Of a stretch of DNA of 64,000 nucleotides, positions 35,088-43,821 are shown in pieces (the first letter of the stretch is position 1; the number at the start of each line of letters is the position of its first letter). The notes beneath the pieces are model-generated. The model was not told the origin of the DNA and did not search any database. It saw only the letters and a list, made by a program, of their open reading frames with translations. Source of the stretch: Sphingomonas sp. PAMC26645. Its GTDB lineage: Bacteria > Pseudomonadota > Alphaproteobacteria > Sphingomonadales > Sphingomonadaceae. Position numbers and translations under genes: made by a program. The stretch spans positions 1,732,501 to 1,796,500 of the forward strand of contig NZ_CP039249.1 in assembly GCF_004795835.1 (NCBI RefSeq), read 5' to 3'.

Positions 35088-35795
35088 ATGCTCCGCACGT
35101 CGCTCACCGGTCCAGACTTCGACAAGATCTTTACCGAGGCAGAAAAGGATGTCGCCGGTTTCATGACGGCCGCAATGGCCGACACGACCGTCGACGTGAA
35201 AGAAGCCTTTCGCGACCAGGTGCGCGCAGCAGGCCTCGGCGAACGCCTCGCCAACGCCGTGCGCGGCGTCAGTTACCCGAACAGGTCCGGCCGGGTCAGC
35301 CTCGACCCGGGTGGCTGGGTCTACGCGCAGCCATCGAAAGACGGGCGGGGTGCTGCTGCCATCATCGAAAGCTATGCGACCGGCGCCAACATTGTCGCGC
35401 GCGCCGGTAAGCGGTTCCTGGCCATCCCGACCGAGGATGTGCCGCAGAAACGGTCGGGTAACGCCCTGACCCCCGACGAGGTCGAGCAGCGCTTCGGTCG
35501 TCGGCTCCAGTTTATCAGCCCGAACGACAAGGGCTTCCGAACGCCAAGCCAGCGAGGGCGCGGTGTCGCCTACCTGGTGCTCAAGGGGCTGGTCATCCGC
35601 AAGGCAACCGGGCGGTGGCGCAACGCCACCGAACGCGAGCGTGGCGGCAAGACGCGCAACCCGCGGCCGGTGCAATCGGTCATCATGTTCACCCTCGTTC
35701 GCGCGGTGAAGAAGCCGAAGAAGGTCGATCTGTCGGTCCCCGCTCAGGTCGCTGACACGCGTTTCGAGGCGAACCTCAACGCTCGCTGGAGATAG
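35088..35795 (+). CDS. DUF6441 family minor tail or connector protein, 235 aa
   Basis: Contains VDVKEAFRDQVRAAGLGERL, RAGKRFLAIPTEDVPQKRSG and a C-terminal FTLVRAVKKPKKVDLSV. I recall this layout as DUF6441, found in sphingomonad phages and equivalent in position to gpZ-type tail completion proteins. Strongly basic overall. Function inferred. Confidence 0.6.
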   Translation: MLRTSLTGPDFDKIFTEAEKDVAGFMTAAMADTTVDVKEAFRDQVRAAGLGERLANAVRGVSYPNRSGRVSLDPGGWVYAQPSKDGRGAAAIIESYATGANIVARAGKRFLAIPTEDVPQKRSGNALTPDEVEQRFGRRLQFISPNDKGFRTPSQRGRGVAYLVLKGLVIRKATGRWRNATERERGGKTRNPRPVQSVIMFTLVRAVKKPKKVDLSVPAQVADTRFEANLNARWR

Positions 35796-35798
35796 CCT

Positions 35799-36239
35799 AT
35801 GTCCAAGCGGGTTGATGTTCTGGACGCCGTAAAGGCGCTGGCCAAACGTGCGGTACCGCATGCCGTCGTGCGGGGTATGTCGACCGACGAGGCCAAGCCG
35901 ATGGCGGTCGACCCGCTTGGCATGGTCATCGTCCGTTCCGGCGATCCCGGCGATCCGGAGGTCGACCTTTGCCCTCCGACCTACTGGTGGGAGCACAGGA
36001 TCCCGATCGAGCTTGCCGCCTATGCGACGCCGGCACGAACCAGCCAGCAGGTCCTGGACGAAATGCTGACCGGTTTCGATCGCGAGCTTCGCGCCGATCG
36101 GACGCTAGGCGGGCTGTGCCTGTACCTCGACGCCGAAGCCCCGAGCGACGGCGAAAGCGAGGTCACGGGCGGCAAGGCGGTTGGCTGGGCCGACTTCGCG
36201 ATCATCGCTTCCTACTCGACCACCAGCCCGCTGGGCTGA
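35799..36239 (+). CDS. tail terminator-like protein, gpU position, 146 aa
   Basis: Starts three bases after the previous stop. Alpha/beta protein (RVDVLDAVKALAKRAVPHAV, then WWEHRIPIELAAYATPARTS) of the size and position of lambda gpU, which stops tail-tube growth. Directly precedes the tail tube gene. Confidence 0.55.
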   Translation: MSKRVDVLDAVKALAKRAVPHAVVRGMSTDEAKPMAVDPLGMVIVRSGDPGDPEVDLCPPTYWWEHRIPIELAAYATPARTSQQVLDEMLTGFDRELRADRTLGGLCLYLDAEAPSDGESEVTGGKAVGWADFAIIASYSTTSPLG

Positions 36240-36267
36240 TCCTTCCTTCTCAAAACAGGAGACCGCC

Positions 36268-37671
36268 ATGGGCCGCCCCCTTGGTATCAACACGGTGCAG
36301 AACGCCGCGTTCGAAACGACGTATGGTGCAACGCCAGCAGCAGGCTTCTTCAAGCTGCCCATGGTCAGCCATGGCTTGGGCGAGGAGCAGCCGCTCCTCG
36401 AGGACGATCAGCTCGGCTTCGGTCGCGAAGGTCTCGATCCGACGTACGACGTCATCACCAACGATGGCGACGTCGTTGTCCCCGTCGACACCAAGGCCAT
36501 CGGCTTTTGGTTGCGTGCGACGTTCGGCGCCCCGGTGACGTCCGGTCCGGTGAACGGTAAGTACACGCACACGTTCAAGTCGGGCGGTGGCAACATTCCC
36601 TCGATCTCGATCGAGTACGGCAATCCGGACGGCCCAATCTTCAGCACCAACTACGGTGCCGGCGTGAACCAGCTCAAGATCGGTCTGGCACGTTCGGGCG
36701 AGCTGAACGCGGCGCTGTCGATGATTGCCCAGGGCGAGTCCGATCCCGGCGTCGTCAGCATCGCCGGCGCAGCAAGTCCGCTGACCGGTCCGCGCTTCGC
36801 TCAGGCGACCGGCGCGATCCTGATCGACGGCGTTGCGGCCGGCGATATTGTCTCGGCGGATCTCGGCTACACGAACAATCTCGAAAAGCTCGAGGTGATC
36901 CGTTCGGACGGTCAGCTCGCTGGCGCTAACGACAACACGCGCAACAGCGAGCTCGAAAAGCTCCGCCTGGCGTTGGAGATCCGCCGGCAGTTCCCCGACA
37001 TGGCAGCAGCCGACGTCTCGCAGATCCTCAGCGGCGTCGACGCGCAGCAGGCGGTCAACGAGAAGCTGAAGGTTACGGCAGCGGCGCTTGGCGAGGTTCG
37101 CGGCTACGGCAACCAGTTCGTCGACGACGTCCTCAATGAGGATACGTGGTCGAGCTGGGGCAACGCCGGCAAGACGGTGCTGAGCAGCATCAAGTCCGAG
37201 TTCATCAAGCTGGCACTGCTCAATCCGCTGAAGAACCTGATCAACGGCAATAGTGATCTGCCGACGATAACCAGCGCGTTTGGCAGCATCGGCAAGTTGT
37301 TCGGCGGTTCGACAGCCGTGACGGCGAGCACGATCGGGCCGCCAGGCAACGCGACCGGTACCGAGCACTTCTCGGGCGGTTTGAGCTACGTCAACGAGAA
37401 TGGCGGCGAGATCATGGATCTGCCGACCGGCACGCGGATCTACCCAGCTGCGGAGAGCCGGCGGATGATGCAGGCGGCGAACGATACCGGTTCCAGCCGG
37501 TCGCGGATCGACATCGCCCTGAACACGGATCTGTTCACCGCAACCGTTTCCGGTGTCGCGGACCAGCGCGTCGGCGCTGCCGCACCTGGCATCGCTGCCG
37601 GCGGTGCGCAGCTCGGCAAGATGGAAATGGGCCGCGCACGACGCCGGCAGCTCGGGAGGCGTCCAGGTTGA
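36268..37671 (+). CDS. in-frame fusion of tail tube N-part to tape-measure C-terminus
   Basis: 467 aa from ATG 36268. Residues 1 to about 220 are a tail tube protein (PLGINTVQNAAFETTYGATP, then GNIPSISIEYGNPDGP, ending LGYTNNLEKLEVIRSDG). From about residue 222 (after 36930) the sequence abruptly becomes lambda-type tape-measure C terminus: VSQILSGVDAQQAVNEKL, then FIKLALLNPLKNLINGNSD, then GLSYVNENGGEIMDLPTGTR. The rest of the tube gene, the tail assembly chaperones and most of the tape measure are missing. A deletion junction near 36920-36940 explains this. The product should not support a normal tail. Confidence 0.75.
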   Translation: MGRPLGINTVQNAAFETTYGATPAAGFFKLPMVSHGLGEEQPLLEDDQLGFGREGLDPTYDVITNDGDVVVPVDTKAIGFWLRATFGAPVTSGPVNGKYTHTFKSGGGNIPSISIEYGNPDGPIFSTNYGAGVNQLKIGLARSGELNAALSMIAQGESDPGVVSIAGAASPLTGPRFAQATGAILIDGVAAGDIVSADLGYTNNLEKLEVIRSDGQLAGANDNTRNSELEKLRLALEIRRQFPDMAAADVSQILSGVDAQQAVNEKLKVTAAALGEVRGYGNQFVDDVLNEDTWSSWGNAGKTVLSSIKSEFIKLALLNPLKNLINGNSDLPTITSAFGSIGKLFGGSTAVTASTIGPPGNATGTEHFSGGLSYVNENGGEIMDLPTGTRIYPAAESRRMMQAANDTGSSRSRIDIALNTDLFTATVSGVADQRVGAAAPGIAAGGAQLGKMEMGRARRRQLGRRPG

Positions 37672-38270
37672 CCATCTACCTCCCTCCCAAACCGCTGCCG
37701 AAGTCGGCCAGCCCGTCGCCGATCGTATTCGGTGGGTGGCAGACACCACCCAACGGCGGCATCGAGCAATGGCTCGGCTTCATGGGGTCGCGCATGTCGA
37801 TGGCGATCGAGACGCCGAACCTGCTGCCCGAACCGGACGGGCGGCTCTGGACGGCCGCGCTCCTGGACGCGTGGCTGACCGGTGAAACGGTGGCGTGCTA
37901 CTTCCCGCAGCCAGGGCTGATGATCGGTCCGGTCGGCAAGGTCGTCGTCGACGGCGCGGACCAGGCCGGGATGATGTTGCGGATCCGGGCAGCAACGCCG
38001 AACTATACTTTCCGTCGTCGCCAGTTCTTCTCGCTCCGCCACGCCGGCCGGCGCTACCTTCATTATGTTCTCGAGCAGACGACGGTCGGCAACGACGGTC
38101 TCGCGACCCTTCCGATCGGCCCCATGCTCCGCGTGACGCCGGCAGACGGCGACGAGTGCGAGTTCGCCAAGCCCATGATCGAGGGCAAGCTTTCCGGCGA
38201 CGCCAACGGCTGGACCATGATCCCGGCGCGCGTGCGCGGTCTGTCGTTCACGATTCGTGAGATTGCCTGA
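37668..38270 (+). CDS. minor tail protein, 200 aa
   Basis: Starts at TTG 37668 overlapping the previous stop. Sits where lambda has gpM. GFMGSRMSMAIETPNLLPEP and FTFRRR-like segments, then RRYLHYVLEQ and IEGKLSGDANGWTMIPARVR, resemble tail proteins of sphingomonad and GTA-like phages. Function inferred from position after the tape measure. Confidence 0.6.
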   Translation: MTIYLPPKPLPKSASPSPIVFGGWQTPPNGGIEQWLGFMGSRMSMAIETPNLLPEPDGRLWTAALLDAWLTGETVACYFPQPGLMIGPVGKVVVDGADQAGMMLRIRAATPNYTFRRRQFFSLRHAGRRYLHYVLEQTTVGNDGLATLPIGPMLRVTPADGDECEFAKPMIEGKLSGDANGWTMIPARVRGLSFTIREIA

Positions 38271-38878
38271 TGTCGCAGATGTCGCCGGCGCTCGACGCCG
38301 CGCTCGCGCAGGATCGTGCAACGATCTTTGGTGCCATCCGGATGGACCTGCCCGGTCGCATCGTCCGGTTGCTCGTCAGCTCCGGCGTCGTGAAGTTCTA
38401 CGTCGACGGCGTTCTCGAGACCTTCACCGGTAGCGACGAGTTGCTCGGCGTCTTCTCGGCGATCGACACGCTGACCGATGGGCTGGGCGATGAAGCGCCA
38501 GCGCTGTCGCTGACATTCATGCCAGCCGGGGACGTTGCCGCAGCACAGCTCGCCTCAGTCGAAATGCAGGGCTCGCCGGTACGGCTATGGCTCGGCGCGA
38601 TCGATCAGATGACGGGGACCGTGCTCGGGGATCCGCTGCTTTTGTTCAACGGCTTGCTCGACGTCGCCACGCTGAAGGCCGGCGCCGACGGCAAGACCAG
38701 CGTCGATTACGAAGTCACCTCGATCTTCGAAGACTTCTTCCTGTCGGACGATGGCGCGCGTCTGTCGGACACGTTCCACCAGTATTTGTGGCCGGGTGAG
38801 CTTGGCTGCGCCTTCGTCACCTACGTCGCCCAGCAAATCTACTGGGGCACCTCGAGCCCGGACGGAGTGAAGCGATGA
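38270..38878 (+). CDS. minor tail protein (gpL position), 202 aa
   Basis: TGATG overlap with the gene before. A beta-rich protein with AIRMDLPGRIVRLLVSSGVV, ALSLTFMPAGDVAAAQLASV and YEVTSIFEDFFLSDDGARLS, resembling tail-tip proteins that precede NlpC-type peptidases. No iron-sulfur cysteines like lambda gpL are obvious. Confidence 0.6.
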   Translation: MSQMSPALDAALAQDRATIFGAIRMDLPGRIVRLLVSSGVVKFYVDGVLETFTGSDELLGVFSAIDTLTDGLGDEAPALSLTFMPAGDVAAAQLASVEMQGSPVRLWLGAIDQMTGTVLGDPLLLFNGLLDVATLKAGADGKTSVDYEVTSIFEDFFLSDDGARLSDTFHQYLWPGELGCAFVTYVAQQIYWGTSSPDGVKR

Positions 38879-39309
38879 CCGATCATGTCATGGTTCGCCG
38901 TACGGCCGCCACGCAGGCGACACTGGATGAGTTCGTCGGCAAGCCGTTCCGCTGGGGGCGCAGCGACTGCGCTCGCCTGGTTGCCGCCCACCTTCGTCGC
39001 CTCGGCTATACGGTCCGCGTACCGTCGGCCGGCAGCTACGCCAGCGCGCGATCGGCGCTCAAGGCGCTACGTGCCCGCGGCTTCGAGAGCATGGCCGAAG
39101 CCCTTGACGCGATCGGCCTCGAGCGCATCGCGCCGATTGAGGCGGTGGTCGGCGATATCGTCCAGGGCGAGTCCGGCGACGTGTTCGGCGCGCTCGGCGT
39201 CAAACTCGGCAACGGCCGGCTGCTCGGCTATCACGAGCATGCCGTCGGCGCTGCAGTTCTTCAGGAGGTCGATCTCAAGCTCGCCTGGCGGGTCGAGGTC
39301 AAAGCCTGA
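38875..39309 (+). CDS. tail peptidase-like protein (DUF6950/NlpC position), 144 aa
   Basis: PFRWGRSDCARLVAAHLRRL contains a Cys in an NlpC-like context, and YHEHAVGAAVL near the C terminus supplies a histidine. I recall similar sequences as DUF6950, related to NlpC/P60 tail-tip peptidases (gpK position). It would open peptidoglycan during DNA entry. Catalytic roles of Cys and His are inferred. Confidence 0.6.
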   Translation: MTDHVMVRRTAATQATLDEFVGKPFRWGRSDCARLVAAHLRRLGYTVRVPSAGSYASARSALKALRARGFESMAEALDAIGLERIAPIEAVVGDIVQGESGDVFGALGVKLGNGRLLGYHEHAVGAAVLQEVDLKLAWRVEVKA

Positions 39310-41042
39310 TGTCGAAGTATCTGGCTACCGCCGCCATGGTCGTTGGCGGCGTCGCTCTTCTTGCGACCGGTGTTGGCGCTGCCGCATCGGCAGGTTTGCT
39401 TGGATCATATGTCGCTGGCAGCGGGACCGCCGCTTTTGTAGCGACCGCCGCGACCGTTGCGAAGGTCGCCGGCTTCGCCGCGGCTGCGTTGATGGCGACC
39501 AGCTCGCTTAGCGCTTCGAAGGCGACCGGTGGCGGATCCCCGGATCAGTGGAAGGCGGATCCCAACGCCGGCATCGATATCGTGTTCGGCGATGCGTATA
39601 GCGGCGGTCACATCATCTATCGCCAGGCCTACGGCCCGAAGAACAAGTTTCAGTCGATCGTCACCGAATGGTCGATCGGCCCAATTCAGTCGCTCGACAC
39701 GCTCTACGTCGACCAGATCGCGCGGACCAAGCTCGGCGATGCGGTGACGATCGGCGCACGCGCCTACATGCACGAGGCGCGTCAGCTCGGCCTTTGTCCG
39801 GAACCCGTCGCGCTATCGCTCAGCACCGGCATGCCGTTCGGTTGGAGCGCGCAGCACAAGCTTTCGGGCAAGGCGGCGTCGATCGCGACGTTCGAGTATG
39901 ACGCGGACGGCAAGAACACTTTCACCTCGATGCCGACGTGCGGTTGGCGTGGTAAAGGCGTGCTCTGCTACGATCCGCGCAAAGACAGCACGTATCCGGG
40001 CGGCAACGGTCCCCAGCGCGCCAATGATCAGTCGACCTCGGTATGGAGCGACAACCCGTACATCGTCGCGATCACGTGGTGCATTGGCTGGCGCCAGAAC
40101 GGTGGCAAGCTTGTCGCCGGCGTCGGCTTGCCGGCGTCCGGCCTGATCCTCGAGCAATTTGTCGAGGGCGCCAACATCGCGCAACTGAACCAATGGCGGG
40201 TAGGCGGCGTCAAATCGACGACCGACGACAAGTGGGACGTGCTGAAGGACATTCTGCAGGCTGGCGCCGGCGAGCCGCTCCGCCTCGGTGCATTGCTCGG
40301 CTGCATCGTTTCCACGCCGCGCGTCAGCCTGGCGACGATCGACCGCAACGCACGCGCCGAAGGCGACGTGACGGTCGTGGCGATGCAGGCGCGGCGTGAC
40401 CGTCTGAACACGCTGGTGCCGCGCTACTGGTCGGAGGAGATCAGCACGGATCCGGCGACCAGCACGACCACGACGACTTGGGCAGAGGTTGCGGCCGCGC
40501 CGATCGTCGTCGACGCGTATGTCGCCCGGGATCGCCGGCAGGTCCGCAAGGAAGCGTCGTATCCGTTGGTGCAGTGCTTCGCCGGCGAGGACCTGGCGCA
40601 GGTCGCAACGCTTGCCCGCTACGACATCGAGAACTCGCGCGAGTTCGGACCGATAACCTTGCCGCTGAAGATCCGCTGGCTCGGCTACAAACCCGGTGAC
40701 GTCGTGACGGTAGACCTGCCGGAAGCGGGACTGCTCAACCAGACGGTGATGATCCTCACCAGGTCGCTCGACGCCGGCAGCGGTGTCGTCACGATCACCG
40801 CGCGATCGGAGACCGACGCCAAGCATGGGTTCGCGCTTGGGCAGACGGCCACGCCGCCCAGCTCGCCTGGCCTGCCGGCCAATGCCTGGGAGTTCGAACT
40901 GCCAGGCGGGGTCGAATATGCCGCGACCGCTGGGACTGCGACGTCGGCAACGAACGCCGACAGCGTCGGCGGTGCCTATGCAAAGGCGGACCTCGACGCG
41001 CTGAAGCAGCGCATCGTGATGCTTGAGAGCGCGGCTGCCTAA
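39309..41042 (+). CDS. central tail-tip/host-specificity protein, gpJ-like
   Basis: 577 aa. An N-terminal pair of hydrophobic stretches (MVVGGVALLATGVGAAASAG, then AATVAKVAGFAAAALMATSS) resembles the gpI-type tip region. The rest matches phage tail-hub proteins: QSIVTEWSIGPIQSLDTLYV, then WDVLKDILQAGAGEPLRLGA, then PLKIRWLGYKPGDVVTVDL. A short coiled C terminus follows. It probably links tail tip and fibres. Much shorter than lambda gpJ because receptor-binding parts are in the following genes. Confidence 0.75.
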   Translation: MSKYLATAAMVVGGVALLATGVGAAASAGLLGSYVAGSGTAAFVATAATVAKVAGFAAAALMATSSLSASKATGGGSPDQWKADPNAGIDIVFGDAYSGGHIIYRQAYGPKNKFQSIVTEWSIGPIQSLDTLYVDQIARTKLGDAVTIGARAYMHEARQLGLCPEPVALSLSTGMPFGWSAQHKLSGKAASIATFEYDADGKNTFTSMPTCGWRGKGVLCYDPRKDSTYPGGNGPQRANDQSTSVWSDNPYIVAITWCIGWRQNGGKLVAGVGLPASGLILEQFVEGANIAQLNQWRVGGVKSTTDDKWDVLKDILQAGAGEPLRLGALLGCIVSTPRVSLATIDRNARAEGDVTVVAMQARRDRLNTLVPRYWSEEISTDPATSTTTTTWAEVAAAPIVVDAYVARDRRQVRKEASYPLVQCFAGEDLAQVATLARYDIENSREFGPITLPLKIRWLGYKPGDVVTVDLPEAGLLNQTVMILTRSLDAGSGVVTITARSETDAKHGFALGQTATPPSSPGLPANAWEFELPGGVEYAATAGTATSATNADSVGGAYAKADLDALKQRIVMLESAAA

Positions 41043-41082
41043 CCCTCTTCCGATATCGGAGACGTATCATGGACACCGCCCT

Positions 41083-41511
41083 GTGAGGCCGGCCACGCAT
41101 GTCTGGCGTGCACCGCGCAACGCAATCTTCGTCCGTACTGTACGGGTCCCGTTTTATGATCTGCGCAACCAGCCCCAAGTCATGGAGCTGCGAGTGCACC
41201 CCGACGCGCCTGGCGATCCGCAGCTCTCGCTGCTGCCAGCGGCCGCAGGAAGTCAGGGTCTGTCGGTTGCCTTCGAACCGGCGGTCACGGGCCTGGTCGG
41301 GACCGCGATCGCGACCTTTCCCGTCGCGACCATCACGATCCAGATCGATCGCGCGACCATCCAGAAAATGCTGCCGTTCCTGACGAACGGTACCGAGCCC
41401 GGGCAGGACGTCGTCCTGGCCTTCGATCATCTGATCGCCCTGCCGGGTTTGCCACTTCTGCCGCTGATCAGCGGCTCTTTCATCATCGAGCCCGGAGTGT
41501 CCGTCCCATGA
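41083..41511 (+). CDS. tail-associated protein with uncertain start, about 142 aa
   Basis: Open frame beginning at GTG 41083. A well-placed ribosome-binding site (CGGAGA) instead precedes ATG 41069, which reads only five codons before TGA at 41084-41086; that stop overlaps the GTG. Either this is a coupled mini-ORF or a small frameshift has broken the start. The protein is beta-rich (AIFVRTVRVPFYDLRNQPQV, then ITIQIDRATIQKMLPFL). Function unknown. Confidence 0.5.
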   Translation: MRPATHVWRAPRNAIFVRTVRVPFYDLRNQPQVMELRVHPDAPGDPQLSLLPAAAGSQGLSVAFEPAVTGLVGTAIATFPVATITIQIDRATIQKMLPFLTNGTEPGQDVVLAFDHLIALPGLPLLPLISGSFIIEPGVSVP

Positions 41512-43559
41512 TAATCCAGTCTGGAGCGCTGTTCGATCGGTTCGGCAGCTTTCGCGTCGCTGCCGGCGTCGAAGCGCAACCCGTCTTCGGCATCGTCGGC
41601 GCGTCCGGCACGCCATCCGATCTAACCGGCCGGTCGATCGTCTGGCGTTTCCTCGACGCGCGCAGTGCTGTTGTCGGCCTGCCGATCGCAGCGACCGTGA
41701 ACGGAGCGACCGCAACCTTCGCCTTTACCGGCGCCATGACTGAGGCGCTCCGGAAGGGCGGTGTAACCAGCTTCGAGATCGCGATGCTGACCGCGACCGG
41801 CCGCGTTGTGCTTCACGGCGGCACGGCATCGATCGACGACGGCGCGCCGTTCCTGCTCGGTGCCGCTGGCACTGCTGGTGCGGACACGCTGACGGTCATG
41901 GCTGGGACTGGTACCTTGATCGTGTCCGCCCAGGGCGCGCCTGGCTCGAGCACCGAAGCGATCGCCGCGGCCGCGGTTGCGAATGCCGCCGCAGCTGACA
42001 GCATCGCCAAGACGGCCGCGACGGTGACCGCGACGGGGGCGGCGACCGCTGCGACGGCCGACTGCACGGCAAAGACCGCCTTGGCGGTAACGGCGACGGG
42101 CAAGGCCGATACGGCAACGACCGCGGCTAAGGTCGCAACCGATGACAGCGTCGCCAAGACCGCGCTGACCGTGATCGCGGGCAACGCTGCGAACGCCGGC
42201 GCTACCGCCGCGAACACCGCGGCCGCGCAGATCGTGCCCGAGGGTGGTCCTTCGCTGCTGATCAAGCCTGGTACCGGCACCTTTCCGGCGATCGCCGATG
42301 CCTATTTTACCGGGAGGAAGTCCCTCTATTCGAGCTTCGACGGCCTACGCCGCCAGTTGCGGGGCTTCACTGACGTGACCGATGTCGCGCGCGCCACGAC
42401 GGCTACGTATTACGATGCAGGCGGGGTGCTGCAGACGGCGGCAAGCGGAACGGCTCGATTGGGGGCCCTCTTCGACACTGCGTCCGCTGCGTGGGTGCTA
42501 GCCGGCCTGTTGGTCGAAATGCAGTCGACCAACATCATCACCAATGGCGGCAATACCGGGGCGGTGGTGGGTAGCCCAGGCAGTGCGCCGACGGGGTGGT
42601 CTGTCCCTACCGCGACCAATGGTTTGAACCGCGAAGTCACCGGTGTGGGCGTGTCGGGCGGCGTGCCGTACACGGAGTTCCGGGTCTCCGGCACGGCAAC
42701 CGCCAACGGCTCGTTTGTGTTCTCCTTTGGTCGCGCGTCGACCACGGCAGGTCAGACCTGGACCGGTTCATCGTTTGCTTCCGTCGTTGCTGGCGACGCA
42801 AGCAAATTGAACGAGGTCATCTTCGAAACCGACGGGACCAATACCGTCTATCAAAACCGCGCAATGGCGCTGACGTTACAGTTCACCCGGCGCTTTTATT
42901 CTCGAACACTGACGATGGCGGCGCCGACACAGTTTCAGTATTACTACCAGCTCACCTTCGTCAGCGGGACCGCGTACGATTTTACCATACGCATCGGAGG
43001 TGTGCAGACAGAGCTTGGCTCCGTAGCCACGTCCTACATTCCGACCAGCAACGCACAGGCGACGAGGGGGCCCGACTTCTACTCCAAGGCTGTCGGCATC
43101 GAGTTTAATCCAGCTGCCCAGACCATGCTATTGCGCGCGCGATGGGATGGCACCCTTCGTGCCTCGCGGATCGGCGGTTGGGATGGCGGATCTGATAACG
43201 ACCGCATCATCGTGGATCTGACAGCCGCAGGGAACCTGATCGCTCGTGTTATGAGCGGTGGCATATCGATCGGCCAGGTGAATGGTCCGACGCCGGTAGC
43301 AGGTACAGACTACAAGATCGCACTCGGGTTTACGAACCGGATCTTGCGCCTGGTCGTCAACGGCACGGCGTATCCTGACGCTGCTCTAACCGGGCTTCCG
43401 CCGATCACGACCCGCAGGTTCGGCAACAACGGCGCGTCGGGCAGTCAGCCGAACTGCTTTATCATTCCTTACCTGCCGCACCCGACCAACCCGCTGCTCG
43501 ATGCCACCGAGTTCCCGCGCCTCCTCACGGTGGCTGAAATGCAGGCGTACACCGCATGA
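41508..43559 (+). CDS. tail fibre/receptor-binding protein, 683 aa
   Basis: Residues ~1-130 are a beta-sandwich baseplate-attachment region. About 145-245 is an Ala/Thr-rich repetitive stalk (KTAATVTATGAATAATADCT), probably a trimeric coiled coil. The C-terminal ~420 residues look like carbohydrate-binding jelly-roll domains (GGVPYTEFRVSGTATANGSF, then RIGGVQTELGSVATSYIPTS, then ILRLVVNGTAYPDAAL). It probably binds capsule or LPS. Overlaps both neighbours. Confidence 0.7.
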   Translation: MIIQSGALFDRFGSFRVAAGVEAQPVFGIVGASGTPSDLTGRSIVWRFLDARSAVVGLPIAATVNGATATFAFTGAMTEALRKGGVTSFEIAMLTATGRVVLHGGTASIDDGAPFLLGAAGTAGADTLTVMAGTGTLIVSAQGAPGSSTEAIAAAAVANAAAADSIAKTAATVTATGAATAATADCTAKTALAVTATGKADTATTAAKVATDDSVAKTALTVIAGNAANAGATAANTAAAQIVPEGGPSLLIKPGTGTFPAIADAYFTGRKSLYSSFDGLRRQLRGFTDVTDVARATTATYYDAGGVLQTAASGTARLGALFDTASAAWVLAGLLVEMQSTNIITNGGNTGAVVGSPGSAPTGWSVPTATNGLNREVTGVGVSGGVPYTEFRVSGTATANGSFVFSFGRASTTAGQTWTGSSFASVVAGDASKLNEVIFETDGTNTVYQNRAMALTLQFTRRFYSRTLTMAAPTQFQYYYQLTFVSGTAYDFTIRIGGVQTELGSVATSYIPTSNAQATRGPDFYSKAVGIEFNPAAQTMLLRARWDGTLRASRIGGWDGGSDNDRIIVDLTAAGNLIARVMSGGISIGQVNGPTPVAGTDYKIALGFTNRILRLVVNGTAYPDAALTGLPPITTRRFGNNGASGSQPNCFIIPYLPHPTNPLLDATEFPRLLTVAEMQAYTA

Positions 43560-43810
43560 TCGATCTTTATCTCCGCTTCGCTGATGAGGCGGCCGCGCTG
43601 GCGGCCGTCCCGTCGGCCGACGAGGCCTTCCTCGTCGACGTCGTCGGCGTTGTCCGCATCCCAATCCAGCAATGGACGGACGATGGCGAGCAGCTGACCC
43701 GCGCGCGGCGCGGCTGGCACGTTAACATCCGCTGCACCGACGATCGCGATCTGTCCGCGCTCGATCCCTTCATCGTGACGCCCGAGCAGCCTGCTCGCGT
43801 CTGGGCCTGA
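43556..43810 (+). CDS. small tail-region protein, 84 aa
   Basis: Short acidic protein coupled to the fibre gene by ATGA. LYLRFADEAAALAAVPSADE, then a compact beta region. Possibly a fibre chaperone or assembly factor by position; no motif proves it. Confidence 0.5.
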   Translation: MIDLYLRFADEAAALAAVPSADEAFLVDVVGVVRIPIQQWTDDGEQLTRARRGWHVNIRCTDDRDLSALDPFIVTPEQPARVWA

Positions 43811-43821
43811 GGCGAACCACT

